Below, piece by piece: positions 9,832 through 18,055 of a DNA stretch of 64,000 nucleotides. Position 1 is the first letter of the stretch. Each line of letters opens with the position of its first letter. Under the pieces are notes generated by a model. It made no database searches, was not told the DNA's origin, and saw only the letters and a program-made list of their open reading frames with translations. Origin of the DNA: JAIVJZ01 sp035645695 (lineage in GTDB: Bacteria > Acidobacteriota > Blastocatellia > Pyrinomonadales > Pyrinomonadaceae); contig DASQMC010000013.1 in NCBI GenBank assembly GCA_035645695.1, forward strand, positions 26,864 to 90,863. Direction: 5' to 3'. The position numbers were made by a program, and so were the translations under genes.

Positions 9832-10497
9832 ATGGCAGAGATTACAGCGGCATCGGTGAAGTCGTTGCGCGAGAAGACGGGCGCGGGGATGATGGAATGC
9901 AAGAACGCGCTGACGGAAGCGCAGGGGAATGAGGAGCAGGCAATCGAATTGCTGCGCAAGCGCGGCCTCGCGTCGGCGAAGAAGAAGGAGGGCAGGGTCG
10001 CGGCCGAGGGCGCGGTCGGCTCTTACATCCACATGGGCGGCAAGGTCGGCGTGCTCGTCGAGGTCAACTGCGAGACGGATTTCGTGGCGCGCACGGAAGA
10101 GTTTCAATCGCTCATCAAGGACATCGCGATGCACGTCGCGGCTTCCGAACCGCGCTATGTGACGCGCGAGGAAGTGCCGTCCGAGGACATCGACAAGGAG
10201 CGCGAGATCGCGCGCGCGCAGGCCAAAAACGATCCGAAGAATGCCAATAAGCCCGACATGGTGATCGACAAGATCGTCGAAGGCCGCCTGAACAAGTACT
10301 ACGAGGAGGCCGTCCTGCTCGACCAGCCTTTCGTCAAAGACCCCGCTAAGACCGTCGGCGACCTTTTGACGGAAAAGGTTTCAAAGACCGGCGAACGCAT
10401 TACGATCCGGCGTTTCGCCCGTTATAAAATGGGCGAAGGACTGGCGAAGCGCGACGAGGATTTCGGCAACGAAGTGGCCGCGCTGGCGGGAAACTGA
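9832..10497 (+). CDS. tsf: Elongation factor Ts
   Basis: This is the guanine-nucleotide exchange factor for EF-Tu. The 221-aa protein begins with the UBA-like N-terminal domain (VKSLREKTGAGMMECKNALTEA) and carries the diagnostic EF-Ts motif with NCETDFVARTEEF. It ends in a short dimerisation-type C-terminal segment, so it belongs to the shorter EF-Ts class rather than the ~280-aa E. coli form. GAGGAGAGC precedes the ATG. It lies between rpsB and pyrH, the canonical order. Confidence 0.97.
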   Translation: MAEITAASVKSLREKTGAGMMECKNALTEAQGNEEQAIELLRKRGLASAKKKEGRVAAEGAVGSYIHMGGKVGVLVEVNCETDFVARTEEFQSLIKDIAMHVAASEPRYVTREEVPSEDIDKEREIARAQAKNDPKNANKPDMVIDKIVEGRLNKYYEEAVLLDQPFVKDPAKTVGDLLTEKVSKTGERITIRRFARYKMGEGLAKRDEDFGNEVAALAGN

Positions 10498-10499
10498 TG

Positions 10500-10533
10500 A
10501 ATTGCGAATCGCGGGATTCCGTAATCCGCAATT
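10500..10533 (+). repeat. Small hairpin between tsf and pyrH, possible heptamer type (ATTGCGG)
   Basis: AATTGC (10500-10505) pairs with GCAATT (10528-10533) and GGATT (10514-10518) with AATCC (10523-10527), leaving an internal bulge. On the minus strand the units ATTGCGG and ATTACGG are 7 nt long, like the longer arrays nearby, but there are too few to be certain. Confidence 0.45.
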
Positions 10534-10562
10534 GAGATGTTCCGCAATCGAAGTATCAAGTA

Positions 10563-11333
10563 ATGAGCACAGTCGAGACACAGACGACCGAAGCGAAGGG
10601 CGCGCCCGCGTATCGCCGGATACTTTTAAAAATCTCCGGCGAGGCTTTGATGGGCGCGCAGAACTACGGCGTCGATGTTGACGTGGCGCGCACGGTGGCC
10701 GAGGAGGTCAAGGCCGTCCACGACCGCGGAGTGGAAGTGGCAATCGTCGTCGGCGGCGGCAACATCTTTCGCGGCGTCTCGAAAAGCGCGGGCAACATGG
10801 ATCGTTCGAGCGCGGATTACATCGGCATGCTGGCGACCGTGATGAACGCCTGCGTGCTGCAAGACGCGTTGGAGACGGCGGGCGTGCATACGCGAATACT
10901 TTCCGCGCTCAACATCCCGGAAGTGGCCGAGCCGTTCATTCGCCGCCGCGCCGTGCGCCACCTGGAGAAGCGGCGCATCGTCATTTTCGCGGGCGGCACG
11001 GGCAACCCGTATTTCACGACCGACTCGGCCGCCGCCCTGCGCGCGCTTGAAATCAAGGCCGAAGTGATCTTGAAGGCGACGAAGGTCGAAGGCATTTACA
11101 ACGCCGACCCGATGAAAGACCCCACGGCCACGCGCTACGACTGCATCACGTATCAGGAAGTTTTAGAGCAGCGTCTACAGGTGATGGACGCGTCGGCCAT
11201 CTCACTGTGCATGGACAACCGGCTGCCCATCGTCGTCTTCAACATGCGCCGTCCAGATAACATTATGCGCGTCGTGATGGGAGAGGCCGGCGTCGGCACG
11301 ACGGTGTGCATGGAGAAACTAGAAACGCCGTGA
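10563..11333 (+). CDS. pyrH: UMP kinase
   Basis: This hexameric bacterial UMP kinase of the amino-acid-kinase fold phosphorylates UMP to UDP. The 256-aa sequence has the N-terminal RILLKISGEALMG nucleotide-binding loop, IVVGGGNIFRG, the UMP-site SADYIGMLATVMNA segment, and FAGGTGNPYFTTDSAAALRA. A 15-residue polar N-terminal extension precedes the conserved core. Its position between tsf and frr is the usual one. The stop codon TGA is also the first stop of the heptamer hairpin H3 that follows. Confidence 0.97.
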   Translation: MSTVETQTTEAKGAPAYRRILLKISGEALMGAQNYGVDVDVARTVAEEVKAVHDRGVEVAIVVGGGNIFRGVSKSAGNMDRSSADYIGMLATVMNACVLQDALETAGVHTRILSALNIPEVAEPFIRRRAVRHLEKRRIVIFAGGTGNPYFTTDSAAALRALEIKAEVILKATKVEGIYNADPMKDPTATRYDCITYQEVLEQRLQVMDASAISLCMDNRLPIVVFNMRRPDNIMRVVMGEAGVGTTVCMEKLETP

Positions 11334-11397
11334 CAAGTGACGGGTGACAGGTGACAAGAATAAAACTTGTCTCTTCCTGTCACCCGTCACTTGTCAC
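11330..11397 (+). repeat. Heptamer hairpin H3 (GTGACGG/GTGACAG type)
   Basis: The arm 11330-11350 pairs perfectly over 21 bp with 11377-11397. Its units are GTGACAA, GTGACGG, GTGACAG. An inner GACAAG/CTTGTC stem caps the hairpin. The array begins on the last bases of pyrH and supplies its TGA stop. Related units occur at 22047. Confidence 0.9.
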
Positions 11398-11414
11398 CTG
11401 TCACGGAGAAAAGT

Positions 11415-11975
11415 ATGAGCGAGAAAGATGTGATTAAAGAGACGCGGCCGCGCATGGAGGCATCGGTTGACGATTTACGCCGCCGGTTGTCGAGCGTGCG
11501 CACGGGGCGCGCGGTGGTGACGCTGCTCGATCCGGTCATGGTCGATTACTACGGCACGCCGACGCCGCTCAATCAGATGGCTTCGATCAGCGTGCCCGAT
11601 GCGCAAATGCTGGCCGTGCAGCCGTGGGATCAGTCGCAACTGAACGCGATTGAGAAGGCGATCCGCACCGCCGACCTCGGTCTGAACCCGTCGAACGACG
11701 GCAAGATGGTGCGCGTGCCGATCCCGGCATTGACCGAGGAACGGCGCAGGCAGTTGGCGAAACAGGTACACGAGTTCGCCGAGGAGCACCGCACGGCCAT
11801 TCGCAACATCCGCCGCGACGCCAACGAGCGACTCAAAAAACTTCTCAAGGAGAAGACGATTTCCGAGGACAGCGAGCGTGACGGTCTTGAAGAAGTGCAG
11901 AAACTCACCAACGCCTATATCGGCAAGGTTGACGAACTGGCGAAGACCAAGGAACAGGAAATCCTGAGCGTCTAG
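11415..11975 (+). CDS. frr: Ribosome recycling factor
   Basis: This 186-aa protein, with EF-G, splits post-termination ribosomes. Diagnostic segments are SSVRTGRAVVTLLDPVMVDY, YGTPTPLNQMASISVPD, and the C-terminal helical EERRRQLAKQVHEFAEEHR...IRRDAN region. The ATG at 11415 has GGAG 8-9 nt upstream; an in-frame start further up lies inside hairpin H3 and is unlikely. It is the last gene of the translation block. The usual downstream neighbours (uppS, cdsA) are absent and a long hairpin closes the unit. Confidence 0.97.
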   Translation: MSEKDVIKETRPRMEASVDDLRRRLSSVRTGRAVVTLLDPVMVDYYGTPTPLNQMASISVPDAQMLAVQPWDQSQLNAIEKAIRTADLGLNPSNDGKMVRVPIPALTEERRRQLAKQVHEFAEEHRTAIRNIRRDANERLKKLLKEKTISEDSERDGLEEVQKLTNAYIGKVDELAKTKEQEILSV

Positions 11976-11983
11976 GAAAACGA

Positions 11984-12070
11984 AAACAGGTTAAAGGGAA
12001 AAGGGTAAGGGGGAAAGGGCGAAGCATGTAGCTTCCCTTTCCCCCTTACCCTTTTCCCTTTAACCTGTTT
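11984..12070. repeat. Heptamer hairpin H4, perfect 36-bp stem (AAAGGGA/AAAGGGT type)
   Basis: 11984-12019 and 12035-12070 are perfect 36-nt reverse complements. The left arm is purine-rich with units AAAGGGA, AAAGGGT, AAGGGGG. The 15-nt loop contains a further GAAGC/GCTTC stem. It lies between convergent frr and the secreted-protein gene at 12103, and can fold on either strand's transcript. Related purine units are at 36780. Confidence 0.92.
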
Positions 12071-12102
12071 CTTTTGCCTTTTCCATTTAACCGCTGGCTG
12101 TT

Positions 12103-12945
12103 TTACTGTTCGGGAATCTTGAACGCGTCGGCGGGTAGTTCCTGATTGAGTTTCACTTCTTTGACCTTGAACTCGGCGACGAAGTCGCCCTGCGGCGCGG
12201 CCAGCTTTTGGGCGAAGCCCGTGGGCACGAGCACGCCGTCGAGTTCGCGGAAACCCTTGTACTCGAAACTGTAGGTTACGTGGCCGTAAGGAACCTCGAA
12301 GCGGCGCACGCGCCCGGTCGCCACTTCGACGTAAAAGTCGGTGCTGTTGCCTTCGGTGCCGGTGATGCGGAAGCCGCGCTCCTTCTTCTTGTCGGGTAGC
12401 GCGGTGATGGTGTGACCCGGCCGGTCGAACCGCGCGAGCAAGGGGATGCCGAACTTCGTGAGCGGCGGCAGGTTCATGCCGCGCATAGAGGAGTAGCTCT
12501 GCACGCCGTCGAAGATGAGTTGGAAACTGACGAGGGGCGACTCCACGTCCTGCCTGAGTTTATCGCCCGCCACGATCATGCCGAACCTGCCCGTCAGCGA
12601 TTGCGTGGAGTTCGGCGCGTAGAGATCAACCGAGCCGGTGAGCATCATGTTTTTGAGGTTGCGAAACTTCTCGCCGCCCTGCGCCGCGAAGGCCGCGCGC
12701 GCCAGTTCGATGGGCGTCATCGCGGGCGTGATGACGCCGGAAACGTTGCCCGTGGACTTAGGGACGGCGGACGCGGGCGTTGGGGCAGCGGCGGCGGTGG
12801 TGGTCGTCGCGGTCGTCGCCGACGGGGCGTTAGTTTTGCCGGGAGCCTTTTCCTGTGCCGCCGCGAGGGGGGCGGCAGCGGTGCAGAGACAAAGCGTGAA
12901 GGCGACGCGGCGCATGACGGGTGCGACGTGTGATCTGAACTTCAT
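12103..12945 (-). CDS. Secreted outer-membrane-lipoprotein-sorting-like protein
   Basis: The 280-aa product has a signal peptide (residues ~1-30, ending AAAPLAAAQ) and an Ala/Thr/Pro-rich linker to about residue 75. A globular C-terminal domain follows, rich in beta-strand patterns (LTGSVDLYAPN, GRFGMIVAGDKLRQDV, YSFEYKGFRELDGVLVPTGF). This pattern resembles LolA/LolB-like or lipoprotein-sorting folds seen in many acidobacterial exported proteins. A periplasmic carrier role is only an inference. The ATG at 12945 has GAGGT 7-8 nt upstream; the longer in-frame version to 13041 was rejected. It is convergent with frr. Confidence 0.72.
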   Translation of the reverse strand: MKFRSHVAPVMRRVAFTLCLCTAAAPLAAAQEKAPGKTNAPSATTATTTTAAAAPTPASAVPKSTGNVSGVITPAMTPIELARAAFAAQGGEKFRNLKNMMLTGSVDLYAPNSTQSLTGRFGMIVAGDKLRQDVESPLVSFQLIFDGVQSYSSMRGMNLPPLTKFGIPLLARFDRPGHTITALPDKKKERGFRITGTEGNSTDFYVEVATGRVRRFEVPYGHVTYSFEYKGFRELDGVLVPTGFAQKLAAPQGDFVAEFKVKEVKLNQELPADAFKIPEQ

Positions 12946-13036
12946 AGTGATACCTCTTCTGTCAGGCGGGCTGATAGCCCCTGGAAAGTGTGCGGCGCAA
13001 ATGAACTTCGCGTCGAGCCGGGACGGAACGGCGAGA

Positions 13037-13109
13037 AACAATTCACGCCGGAGGCAACTCTGTGAAGGACACTTTCACTCGTCCTTACCTGCCTCCGGCG
13101 TGAATTGTT
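13037..13109 (-). terminator. Hairpin downstream of the TonB-receptor-like gene
   Basis: 13037-13056 and 13090-13109 are perfect 20-nt reverse complements (core ATTCACGCCGGAGGCA). The loop contains an inner AAGGAC/GTCCTT stem. It starts 28 nt past the stop at 13137. There is no clear T-run, so termination is likely but not proven. Confidence 0.65.
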
Positions 13110-13136
13110 ACGTGCCGTGCGTTTGAAAAGTTCAAT

Positions 13137-16100
13137 TTAGAAGCTGAAGCGTACCTGCGCCTCGACGCGCCTGTTGCCCGCCCCGCCGCCGCCGCCGCCG
13201 CCGCCGAAGCCGAAGCCGCCTCCCGATTGAGTGGCCTGACCGAAACGATCCGAACTGAGATTGCCGACGAACGGCCCCAGATTCGTGCGGTTGAATATGT
13301 TGAAGATGTTGACGCCGAGCGTCAGGTTATAGCGCTTCTGCTCTCCGCCGCCGACGCCACCGCCGCCACCGCGTCCGCCCGCGCCGAAGATGCCGCCCTG
13401 TCCGAACGCGCCGCCGCCACCGCCACCGCCACCACCGCGCCCACTGCCACCGGCACGCGCGCCGCCAGCGCCGCCACCACCGCCGCGTCCGCCGCGACGA
13501 CCGCCGCCGCCGCCTGCGGCAGTCTCCTCACCGGCTACGGGCGTCTGCCCGCCGGCAGCGGCCACGGTGCGACGCGCCGCCGCGCCGGGGACTACGCCGA
13601 AGCCGAAGGATTTGTTGATCCTCATGTTGACGGTGAACTGCGCCGCGCTTCGCCCGTAATTGCGCGGGATGATCTCCGCGCCGGGGGCGGGGTTGAGGTC
13701 GAAATTACCGAAGGGCGTCTGCTTCAAATTCGCGGCGAGCGTCGAAGCGGTCGCGAACGCGGGGCGGTCGTTGAACTGCGTGTCGCGGTTGTTATCCAGC
13801 CCGGTCGTGATGTTGAACGGCGCGCCCGTCGAGGCGAAGATGAGCGGGTTCAGACGGATGCCCCACGGCGCGGAGATCGAGCCGCCGAGGAAAAAACGGT
13901 GACGTATGTCCAGAGCGGAGCGCCCGTACTCGGCGCTCAGGTCGTAGTTGTCGGCCGGAAACGTGCCCGCGCCGTCCGTGTCGCTGCTCGCCTTGCCGAG
14001 CGTGTAGTTGGCGAAGATCGAGAAGTTCGGGTTGAAACGCGTGTTGGCGTTGACGATCAACTGGTTCTGGTTGAGGATGCCGCTCGACTCGTACTGGAAG
14101 ACGTTGCCGCGCGTGTCGCCGAGCGGGCGCACGCCGCCCACGGGCGCGTTGATGTTGCGCGTGCGCAGGAGGTGGAGCGTGCGCGTGTTGACGAAGCTGG
14201 CCGTCACGGTGACGCGGCCGGGCAACAGGCGTTCGACGCTCGCCGTCGATTGAATCGTATAGGGCGATTGCAGGTCGGTCGCGACGACGCGCGTCGTCTG
14301 CGGAACGGCGAACCCGGTCAACTGCTCGATGGTCGGCACGTTGGGATAGTTGTTCAGGATGTTGCGCGCTTGGACGGCGCGCGCGGAATTGTCGTTCGCC
14401 GCGGGCGCGATGATGATGAACTGTTGCTGGTTCGAGCCGTTGAAGCGATTGGCCTGCAACGTGAAGTCTTCGCCGAAACGCGTGTAGAAGATGCCGAAGC
14501 CTCCGCGTATGACGGTCTTCGGTTGGCGCGCCCCCCCGCCGGGCGAATAGGCGAAGGAAAGGCGCGGGGCGAAGTTGAAGCTGCTGCTGATGTTCGTCTG
14601 CCTCTCATAACGCAGGCCGCCGCTGAGTGTTAAGTCTTTACGAACGCGCCAGTCGTCCTGAATGAACGCGCCGAAGTCCAACTGGCTGACGCTCGCTTCC
14701 GGGTTGCCGCCGGAGATGGAGAACTGCGTCGGGCTTGCGCCGCGCGCCAGAAGCTCGGCGGGCGTCAGGCATCGCGCCGGGAACTGCTCGCACTGCTCGC
14801 GAAATATCTGAGCGCGGCGAAAGCGTTCGATGCTGGTGATATTTTGCAGCAGCGGCACCATCTCGCCCGTCGTAGGGCTGCGCTCGAAAACGATCTCGTT
14901 GTTCTCTTTGAGTTGCGGCGCGGCGCCGCCCGCGAAGGTGAACGCGCCGTTGAAGCCGCGCTCGGACAAGTCCGTGATGCGGACGCCGCGCACGCGCGCC
15001 CCGGCCTTCAGCGAGTGCAGGCCGAGCGTGAACGAGGTGTAATTCGATAACTCGTAACGCGTCTCCGTGTTGTTCGTGATGCCGTTTTGCGAGCCGCCGC
15101 CGATGAAGGCGTCGCGCACGGTGATGACGGGCGCGGAGATGTCGCCGTCCGATTCGCTCCGGCCGCGCTGAAACTGGAAGCGCGTCTCGTTGATCACGGA
15201 GGGGCTGAGGATGGCCGTCTCCGTGAGTTGGAAAGTGTGGTCGGTGTTCTTCCGGCTGAAGGTGCGATCCACGCCAAAGAACGGGTCGATGTCGAGCGAA
15301 AACTCGCTGACGCCGAGGTTGTCCGTCTGCACGCGCGAGAAGGTGTAGCGCGCGACGAGCGTGTTCTTCGCGTTCAACTGATGGTCGAGGCGCGGGCTGA
15401 ACGTCGTGCGACGCCTCGGCACGACGAGCGTGCGGTTGACGTTGACGAGGTCGAACGTGTCGGGGGTGATGAGTTGCGCGTTGATGATCGCGTTGTCGTC
15501 GGATTCGCGGCGGTCGAAATCGACGAAGAAGGACGACTTTCCTTTCCGTATGGGGCCGCTCAGGTTGAAGCCGTAGTTGCGCAGTTGGAAGGGCGCGCGG
15601 CGTTCGGCGAACGGGTCGCGCGAGTTGAGGCTTTCGTCGCCGAAGCTGAAATTGCCCTGCCCGCGCAGCTTGTCCGTGCCGGGGCGCGTCAGGATTTCGA
15701 CGCGGCCGAAGCCGAGGCGGTCGAACTCGGCGGAGAAAGGGTTCTGGTTGATGCGAATTTCGCGGATCGATTCTTTCGGGGGGATGCGCCCGCCCGTAAA
15801 GCCGTCTATGAAAATCTGCCCGCCGTTCGGCCCGGCCGAAGGCCCGGCGAGAGCTTGCAGCGCGGCGGCCAGATCGTCAGGGTCGTCGGGCAAAGCGTCT
15901 ATGTCCGTGCCTTTGATGACGAGCGCGCTCTGGTTGTTCTCGGCCTCGGTGCTGACGGGCGTCTCGGCCGCAACCGTCACGTCCTCATTTTCGAGCGTCA
16001 CGCTCAACTTGATGTCGAGCGATTCGCGCCGACCGGCGACGACCGACACTCGCGCGTTTTCGTAGAGACCGAACCCGGCCGTCGTCGCCCGCACCGTGTA

Positions 16101-16334
16101 CGCGCCCGGCGCGAGATTGGTGAAAGTGTAGACGCCTTCGTCGTTCGTCGTCGCGGTCTTTTCCGCGCCCGCCGCGTCAACCAACGTCACGGTCGCGCCG
16201 ACGATGATGCCGCCGAACTCGTCCGTGATCGTCCCGCGTAAACCGCCGGTTCCCTGCGCCGCGGCAAGGACACCAGTGAGCGCAAAAGCCAGCAGCAAAT
16301 TAAACCCGCGCGTAATATAGCTTGATAAATTCAT
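13137..16334 (-). CDS. TonB-dependent-receptor-like outer-membrane protein with carboxypeptidase-regulatory N-terminal domain
   Basis: The 1065-aa protein starts with a signal peptide (residues 1-26). A carboxypeptidase-regulatory-like beta-sandwich follows (about 30-115: RGTITDEFGGIIVGATVTLVD...YTFTNLAPGAYTVRATTAG). A plug-like domain comes next (IDALPDDPDDLAAALQALAG, IFIDGFTGG, RIEILTRPGTD-like), then a long beta-barrel region ending in Phe. This is the architecture of acidobacterial SusC-like/Oar-like transporters of unknown substrate. Residues ~939-997 are an extraordinary Gly/Arg-rich insert just before the last strands, and a second Gly run lies near 1038-1054. No SusD-like partner is adjacent. 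Weak AAGAGA precedes the ATG. Confidence 0.85.
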   Translation of the reverse strand: MNLSSYITRGFNLLLAFALTGVLAAAQGTGGLRGTITDEFGGIIVGATVTLVDAAGAEKTATTNDEGVYTFTNLAPGAYTVRATTAGFGLYENARVSVVAGRRESLDIKLSVTLENEDVTVAAETPVSTEAENNQSALVIKGTDIDALPDDPDDLAAALQALAGPSAGPNGGQIFIDGFTGGRIPPKESIREIRINQNPFSAEFDRLGFGRVEILTRPGTDKLRGQGNFSFGDESLNSRDPFAERRAPFQLRNYGFNLSGPIRKGKSSFFVDFDRRESDDNAIINAQLITPDTFDLVNVNRTLVVPRRRTTFSPRLDHQLNAKNTLVARYTFSRVQTDNLGVSEFSLDIDPFFGVDRTFSRKNTDHTFQLTETAILSPSVINETRFQFQRGRSESDGDISAPVITVRDAFIGGGSQNGITNNTETRYELSNYTSFTLGLHSLKAGARVRGVRITDLSERGFNGAFTFAGGAAPQLKENNEIVFERSPTTGEMVPLLQNITSIERFRRAQIFREQCEQFPARCLTPAELLARGASPTQFSISGGNPEASVSQLDFGAFIQDDWRVRKDLTLSGGLRYERQTNISSSFNFAPRLSFAYSPGGGARQPKTVIRGGFGIFYTRFGEDFTLQANRFNGSNQQQFIIIAPAANDNSARAVQARNILNNYPNVPTIEQLTGFAVPQTTRVVATDLQSPYTIQSTASVERLLPGRVTVTASFVNTRTLHLLRTRNINAPVGGVRPLGDTRGNVFQYESSGILNQNQLIVNANTRFNPNFSIFANYTLGKASSDTDGAGTFPADNYDLSAEYGRSALDIRHRFFLGGSISAPWGIRLNPLIFASTGAPFNITTGLDNNRDTQFNDRPAFATASTLAANLKQTPFGNFDLNPAPGAEIIPRNYGRSAAQFTVNMRINKSFGFGVVPGAAARRTVAAAGGQTPVAGEETAAGGGGGRRGGRGGGGGAGGARAGGSGRGGGGGGGGGAFGQGGIFGAGGRGGGGGVGGGEQKRYNLTLGVNIFNIFNRTNLGPFVGNLSSDRFGQATQSGGGFGFGGGGGGGGAGNRRVEAQVRFSF

Positions 16335-16388
16335 GATTCTCTTCGGGGGAGACTTCCCACTTAAAATTACCTGTTTTTTTTACAGACC

Positions 16389-16442
16389 AAAATAAAGACG
16401 GGCGAAATGTCACTCAGGTTACATCGCGCCCACCTTTATTTT
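16389..16442 (-). terminator. Terminator of the OB-like secreted protein gene (minus strand)
   Basis: AAAATAAAG (16389-16397) pairs with CTTTATTTT (16434-16442), and an inner GGGCGA/TCGCGCCC stem adds to it. Read on the minus strand, it lies just after the stop at 16450 and ends in a U-rich CTTTATTTT segment. It separates this gene from the receptor gene at 16334. Confidence 0.6.
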
Positions 16443-16449
16443 TAACCGT

Positions 16450-17754
16450 TTACGGAAGGCCGATGCCGAGATCGATGCCGCCCGGCAAGCCTAAATCCTG
16501 ACCGCCCCCGGCGTTCGGCCGCCCCGACGCCGTAGCGGGCATGGCGTTGACGATGGCGTCGATTCCGGCGACGAGCGCGATGGCCGTCAGGCGCGTCGGG
16601 TCTGCGCCCGCCGTGCTGGAGACGACGATCATGTCGCCCGCCTTCAACTCGGCCAGGGTCGTCTGCGGCATGCGTTCGAGCATCTCCTGTGCGTCGAAGC
16701 CTCCGCCGCCGCCGCCCATCGCCCTGCGTTGACCACCGCCGCCTTCGCCGCGCCCGCCTTCACCTCGCCCGCTTTCCGCGCCGCCGGTTTGCGGGGGTCG
16801 CCCGCCTTCTCCGGCGGGTCTGCCGCCACCACCGTTACCTCTGCCGCCGCCCGCGCGTTGAGCTATGAGTTGCGCCATCATCGGGGGCAGGCGGCGCAGG
16901 TTCGAGTCGTTGTTGACGACGATGGTGAGCGCCTTATTGTCCTGCGTCCTGATCTTGATCTGGTTGGTCGCCGCGTCCACCCCCGTCACAGTGCCGACGA
17001 GTTGGCGAAACGAGCCGGAGACGATTTCGTCGGGCGTGAAATTCGCGCCGTCCGCGCTGCGTTCGCCGAGAGCGCGCACCTGATCGCCCGTCTTCAACTC
17101 GGCGAAGCTGCTCGTCTTCGCGTCCGCGAACTTCACGGAGTCGGGCGCGTAGCGGCGAAACTGAACTTTCTCGCCCCCGGCGGCGACCACCATCGGCCTC
17201 GCTCCTTCGCGCGCGCGAACCGAAACCGTGAATTCTTTAGTTTCGGGATTGATGGCCGTGATCGTACCGACGATGCCGCGCCGCTGCCATTCCGCGCGGT
17301 CGAGTTCGTGCTTCTGCGCGATGTCTTCTTTCGTCGCCACGATCACGACGCGCGCCGGTATCGTCTTTTGATCGTCGGAAACTTTGCCGAGCACCACCAA
17401 CCTGTTTCCTATGCCGACGCCCGCCAGAGTAATTTTGGTCATGTCGGCGGGCGTGATCGCGCCTTTGGCGGCGCGAGCGAGCGCGTCGGAATTAACGCGG
17501 TAATACATGGTGGCCGCGCTCAGCACGACGCTGACAGGGGCGCTTGCGCCGTCCACCTTGAGCGTGATGGTGAGCGCCGCGGGGTCGATGGCCGTCACGT
17601 CGCCGAGGACACGGTTAGGCGAAATGGCCGGGTTCGTCTGGCCTCCGGACGCAGGAGTCGCGCCGCCGGTCGGAGTTTGCCCGTAAGCGGCGGCGTTGCT
17701 GCCCGACGCGCAGACGAGCGCGGCGAAGGCGAAGGTCAAAAAGTGCTTTTTCAT
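16450..17754 (-). CDS. Secreted protein with repeated DUF5666/OB-like domains and a Gly/Arg-rich linker
   Basis: This is a 434-aa exported protein with a signal peptide ending SNAAAYGQ. Three similar beta-barrel-like units can be seen: VLGDVTAIDPAALTITLKVD, IVGTITAINPETKEFTVSV and LVGTVTGVDAATNQIKIRTQ. Each is followed by a segment of the GDQVRALG/GNRLVVLGKVS type. This is the pattern of DUF5666-like domains. A Gly/Arg/Pro/Glu-rich disordered stretch (roughly residues 295-345) interrupts the last unit. The function is unknown. It lies upstream of the receptor gene on the same strand, but a terminator lies between them. Both proteins share Gly-rich inserts. Confidence 0.72.
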   Translation of the reverse strand: MKKHFLTFAFAALVCASGSNAAAYGQTPTGGATPASGGQTNPAISPNRVLGDVTAIDPAALTITLKVDGASAPVSVVLSAATMYYRVNSDALARAAKGAITPADMTKITLAGVGIGNRLVVLGKVSDDQKTIPARVVIVATKEDIAQKHELDRAEWQRRGIVGTITAINPETKEFTVSVRAREGARPMVVAAGGEKVQFRRYAPDSVKFADAKTSSFAELKTGDQVRALGERSADGANFTPDEIVSGSFRQLVGTVTGVDAATNQIKIRTQDNKALTIVVNNDSNLRRLPPMMAQLIAQRAGGGRGNGGGGRPAGEGGRPPQTGGAESGRGEGGRGEGGGGQRRAMGGGGGGFDAQEMLERMPQTTLAELKAGDMIVVSSTAGADPTRLTAIALVAGIDAIVNAMPATASGRPNAGGGQDLGLPGGIDLGIGLP

Positions 17755-18055
17755 CTCGGTGCTCTTTCGGTCGTGGATTGACGGTTATCGGAGCGTTTAA
17801 AGTTTTACGTCCGGGTGGCGATATTGTTCCCGTTTCCGGCGGTGCCGGGTTGAAACGTGTGAAATCGCCGCTTGAAAATTGACGGCGGCCAAAGGTTTGG
17901 GAGAGGGATAAAGCGCGCTTTCGCGGCAACAGGTTAGACGCGCGGCTTCCTAATTTAGTCGCCTCCGATTGCGAACATATCCGAGGGAATGAAGGGTGAA
18001 GATTAGTATTGCGGCGCGGGCGAGATCAAGCGCGGGCGGGCGGTTTCCGGCCGAA
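17755..18055. other. Intergenic stretch, nothing recognised
   Basis: About 300 bp lie between the start of the OB-like protein gene and the end of the bactofilin-like gene, both minus strand. It presumably holds the promoter of the former. I see no convincing -35/-10 pair, hairpin or small gene. Confidence 0.5.

Noticed and set aside
13390..13659. Proline-rich plus-strand frame opposite the Gly-rich insert
   Set aside because: It is simply the complement of Gly codons in the receptor gene; there is no start signal.
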